Origin: Stenotrophomonas sp.
GTDB taxonomy: Bacteria > Pseudomonadota > Gammaproteobacteria > Xanthomonadales > Xanthomonadaceae
DNA length: 25,424 bases
Assembly (NCBI GenBank): GCA_003248565.1
Contig: QFOV01000017.1
Location: forward strand, 1-25,424
Direction: 5' to 3'
Below are positions 23,835-25,424 of the stretch, piece by piece (the stretch's first letter is position 1; each line of letters starts with the position of its first letter). Both the position numbers and the translations under genes were made by a program. The notes beneath the pieces were generated by a model. The model did no database searches, was not told the DNA's origin, and saw only the letters and a list, made by a program, of their open reading frames with translations.

Positions 23835-25424
23835 ATGAAGAAACCAACCATTCTTTTGTTCGCCATTGCAACTGCACTTGGCGCCACCACGGCATCTGCA
23901 ACGGCACCGGTCCCGCCCACCATCGAGCAGATGGCGGCCTTCCCCGAGTTCTCTGGGTTCACACTGTCCCCGGACGGCAAGCACATAGCCGCACTGCGTG
24001 GCACCGGCGAAGACAGAGTCATCGCCGTGTGGCAAACCGATTCCCTGGACAAGGCACCAACCCTTATTGGCGCAGCTCGCATGAAAATTGCCGGCGTGTC
24101 CTTCATCAAGAACGATCGCCTCGCTGTATCGCTCTGGCAAACCTATGACCTGCGCTGGGATCGGATCTACAAGACGTTCATCAACAAGTTGATGATCACA
24201 GATCTCCAGGGCAAGAACTGGAACGAGCCATTGCCACAACCCCGTGCCACCAGCCGCGACCAGGAATTGGCACAGTCACGCACCAGCCCCACGATTCTCG
24301 ATCGCCTTCCCAACGACCCCAACCATATCCTCGTCGTCAACAATGTTGGCGTGAATGCCGGCGACGTCTATCGGGTTGATCTGCGCAACTTCAAATCCGA
24401 ACGTGTGCAGATGGCTGCGGAACGCGTGGCCGGTTACGTCACCGACTTCGATGGCAACCTGCGCGCACGCTTGAAGCAGGATATGGATGGAGGCGGCGCG
24501 TATGTCTCCGCAGAATTCAAGAACAGCAGTTCTGGAGCTTGGGAGGAGCACTTCCGCTCCTACGTCAAGAATCGCGATCAGACCGAGATCATCGGCTTGA
24601 GCGCCGACCCCAATATTGCCTTCGTAATGAGCAATGTGGGACAGGACAAAACCGTGATATTCGAGTACGACATTGCGGCACGACAGAAGAAGGAGGTGCT
24701 GTTCCAGCATCGGTTCTTCAACGCCAATCGCGTCATAATGAATCCGTATCGGAGTGCTGGCGAAAACTTCGGAAAGATCCTGGGCCTGGGCTACGAAGGT
24801 CCGCGGGAAAACGACGTGGAGTGGACGGACCCCCAGATGCGTGCGCTTGATGCAGGGCTGCGGCAGGCACTTGGCATCAGCAATGAGAAGGTCACGCTAC
24901 TGGATCCGGCAACGGGCCAAAGCGCCGAAGTGGATTTCCCACAGCAGCGGGACTACACGATCACCGGTTACACACCGGATATGTCCACCGTGCTTCTGAC
25001 CGTCGATGGCGCAGCCTCACCGCCCGAACATTTCCTGTTCCGCAATGGCACACTGACTTCATTGGCGAAAAGCTACCCAGCCATCGATCCACGATCGCTC
25101 GGCAACACCCGTCTGGTGTACTACAAAGCGCGCGATGGCCTGGATATTCCAGCGTTTCTGACGACCCCGAACACGGAGCTCTGCGGTGCAGGCCCCTGGA
25201 ACGCAGTTGTTCATCCGCACGGTGGCCCCTGGGCACGTGATGGCATCGGCTTCGATGGCTCAATGTGGGTTCCACTGATGGCCTCCCGCTGCATGGCCGT
25301 GCTGCGCCCGCAGTTCCGTGGCTCCGAAGGTTGGGGCCGCAGATTGTGGATGGCCGGTGACGCCGAGTGGGGCCAGAAAATGCAGGATGACAAGGACGAC
25401 GGCGCCAAGTGGATGATCGAACAG
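23835..25424 (+). CDS. Exported S9-family serine peptidase, copy 2 (3' end cut by window edge)
   Basis: The frame is open from the ATG at 23835 to the window end, 530 codons. The 22-residue signal peptide ends TASA before TAPVPP. The protein tracks copy 1 along its length without net insertion: residue 530 (Q of MIEQ) equals residue 530 (Q of MIAQ) in copy 1. Shared blocks include TIEQ-AAFP, SLSPDGKH-type starts, AWEEHFRSYVK, KEVLFQHRFF, DPATGQSA, VVHPHGGPWARD and DDKDDGAKWMI. The catalytic Ser is expected about 14 residues beyond the window edge, so activity cannot be judged. It probably acts in the periplasm on whatever receptor 2 brings in. It lies downstream of a strong terminator. Confidence 0.92.
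   Translation, partial: MKKPTILLFAIATALGATTASATAPVPPTIEQMAAFPEFSGFTLSPDGKHIAALRGTGEDRVIAVWQTDSLDKAPTLIGAARMKIAGVSFIKNDRLAVSLWQTYDLRWDRIYKTFINKLMITDLQGKNWNEPLPQPRATSRDQELAQSRTSPTILDRLPNDPNHILVVNNVGVNAGDVYRVDLRNFKSERVQMAAERVAGYVTDFDGNLRARLKQDMDGGGAYVSAEFKNSSSGAWEEHFRSYVKNRDQTEIIGLSADPNIAFVMSNVGQDKTVIFEYDIAARQKKEVLFQHRFFNANRVIMNPYRSAGENFGKILGLGYEGPRENDVEWTDPQMRALDAGLRQALGISNEKVTLLDPATGQSAEVDFPQQRDYTITGYTPDMSTVLLTVDGAASPPEHFLFRNGTLTSLAKSYPAIDPRSLGNTRLVYYKARDGLDIPAFLTTPNTELCGAGPWNAVVHPHGGPWARDGIGFDGSMWVPLMASRCMAVLRPQFRGSEGWGRRLWMAGDAEWGQKMQDDKDDGAKWMIEQ

Noticed and set aside
20906..24109. A 1067-codon open frame on the minus strand opposite receptor 2
   Set aside because: It is antisense to a clearly real receptor gene, has no recognisable domain or signal, and has the low-complexity composition typical of antisense frames in high-GC DNA.

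Overview
The window looks like a chromosomal segment of a gamma-proteobacterium of the Xanthomonadaceae, most likely Stenotrophomonas or a close relative. The reasons are high GC content, GreB, RimO, Dcd and ApbC proteins that read like Xanthomonas/Stenotrophomonas versions, a GTAG-type REP pair, and a composite hairpin repeat of a kind I recall from Xanthomonad intergenic regions. The genus is an inference, because there is no rRNA or other marker in the window. No tRNA, rRNA, CRISPR array, transposase or phage gene was seen.

Region 1 (1-11628) is ordinary chromosomal backbone. In order it carries a cut lytic transglycosylase (minus), a HerA-like/DUF853 ATPase (plus), a membrane protein with a helical repeat tail (plus), and a REP pair between convergent genes. 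Then come a rhomboid protease (minus), greB (plus) overlapping tail to tail with a DUF3025 gene (minus), and rimO (minus), which is translationally coupled to DUF3025. A 382-base spacer with large hairpin repeats follows. After it lie a dienelactone-hydrolase-like gene, a HIT-domain gene and a 55-residue membrane protein (plus), a bidirectional terminator, dcd (minus) and apbC/mrp (minus).

Region 2 (11629-25424) is an accessory-looking island made of two related sets of the same three gene types: a large TonB-dependent outer-membrane receptor, a cytoplasmic TPR-sulfotransferase, and an exported S9-family (prolyl-oligopeptidase-like) serine peptidase. Set 1 is collinear (receptor, sulfotransferase, peptidase, all plus). 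In set 2 the sulfotransferase is inverted and divergent from the receptor, and the second peptidase follows the receptor and runs off the window end. The two peptidases align without net gaps over all 530 residues visible in the second copy. The two receptors share four cysteine pairs at almost the same positions.

A reasonable reading is that each receptor imports a bulky, probably peptide-like ligand and the periplasmic peptidase cleaves it. The sulfotransferase would make or modify a related product in the cytoplasm using PAPS. The co-occurrence and duplication are directly visible; the substrate and the link to sulfation are inference. Both receptor genes are followed by strong hairpins, so the downstream genes are probably expressed at lower levels than the receptors. 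The first receptor has a good sigma70-like promoter whose -10 element lies inside a palindrome, a candidate operator.
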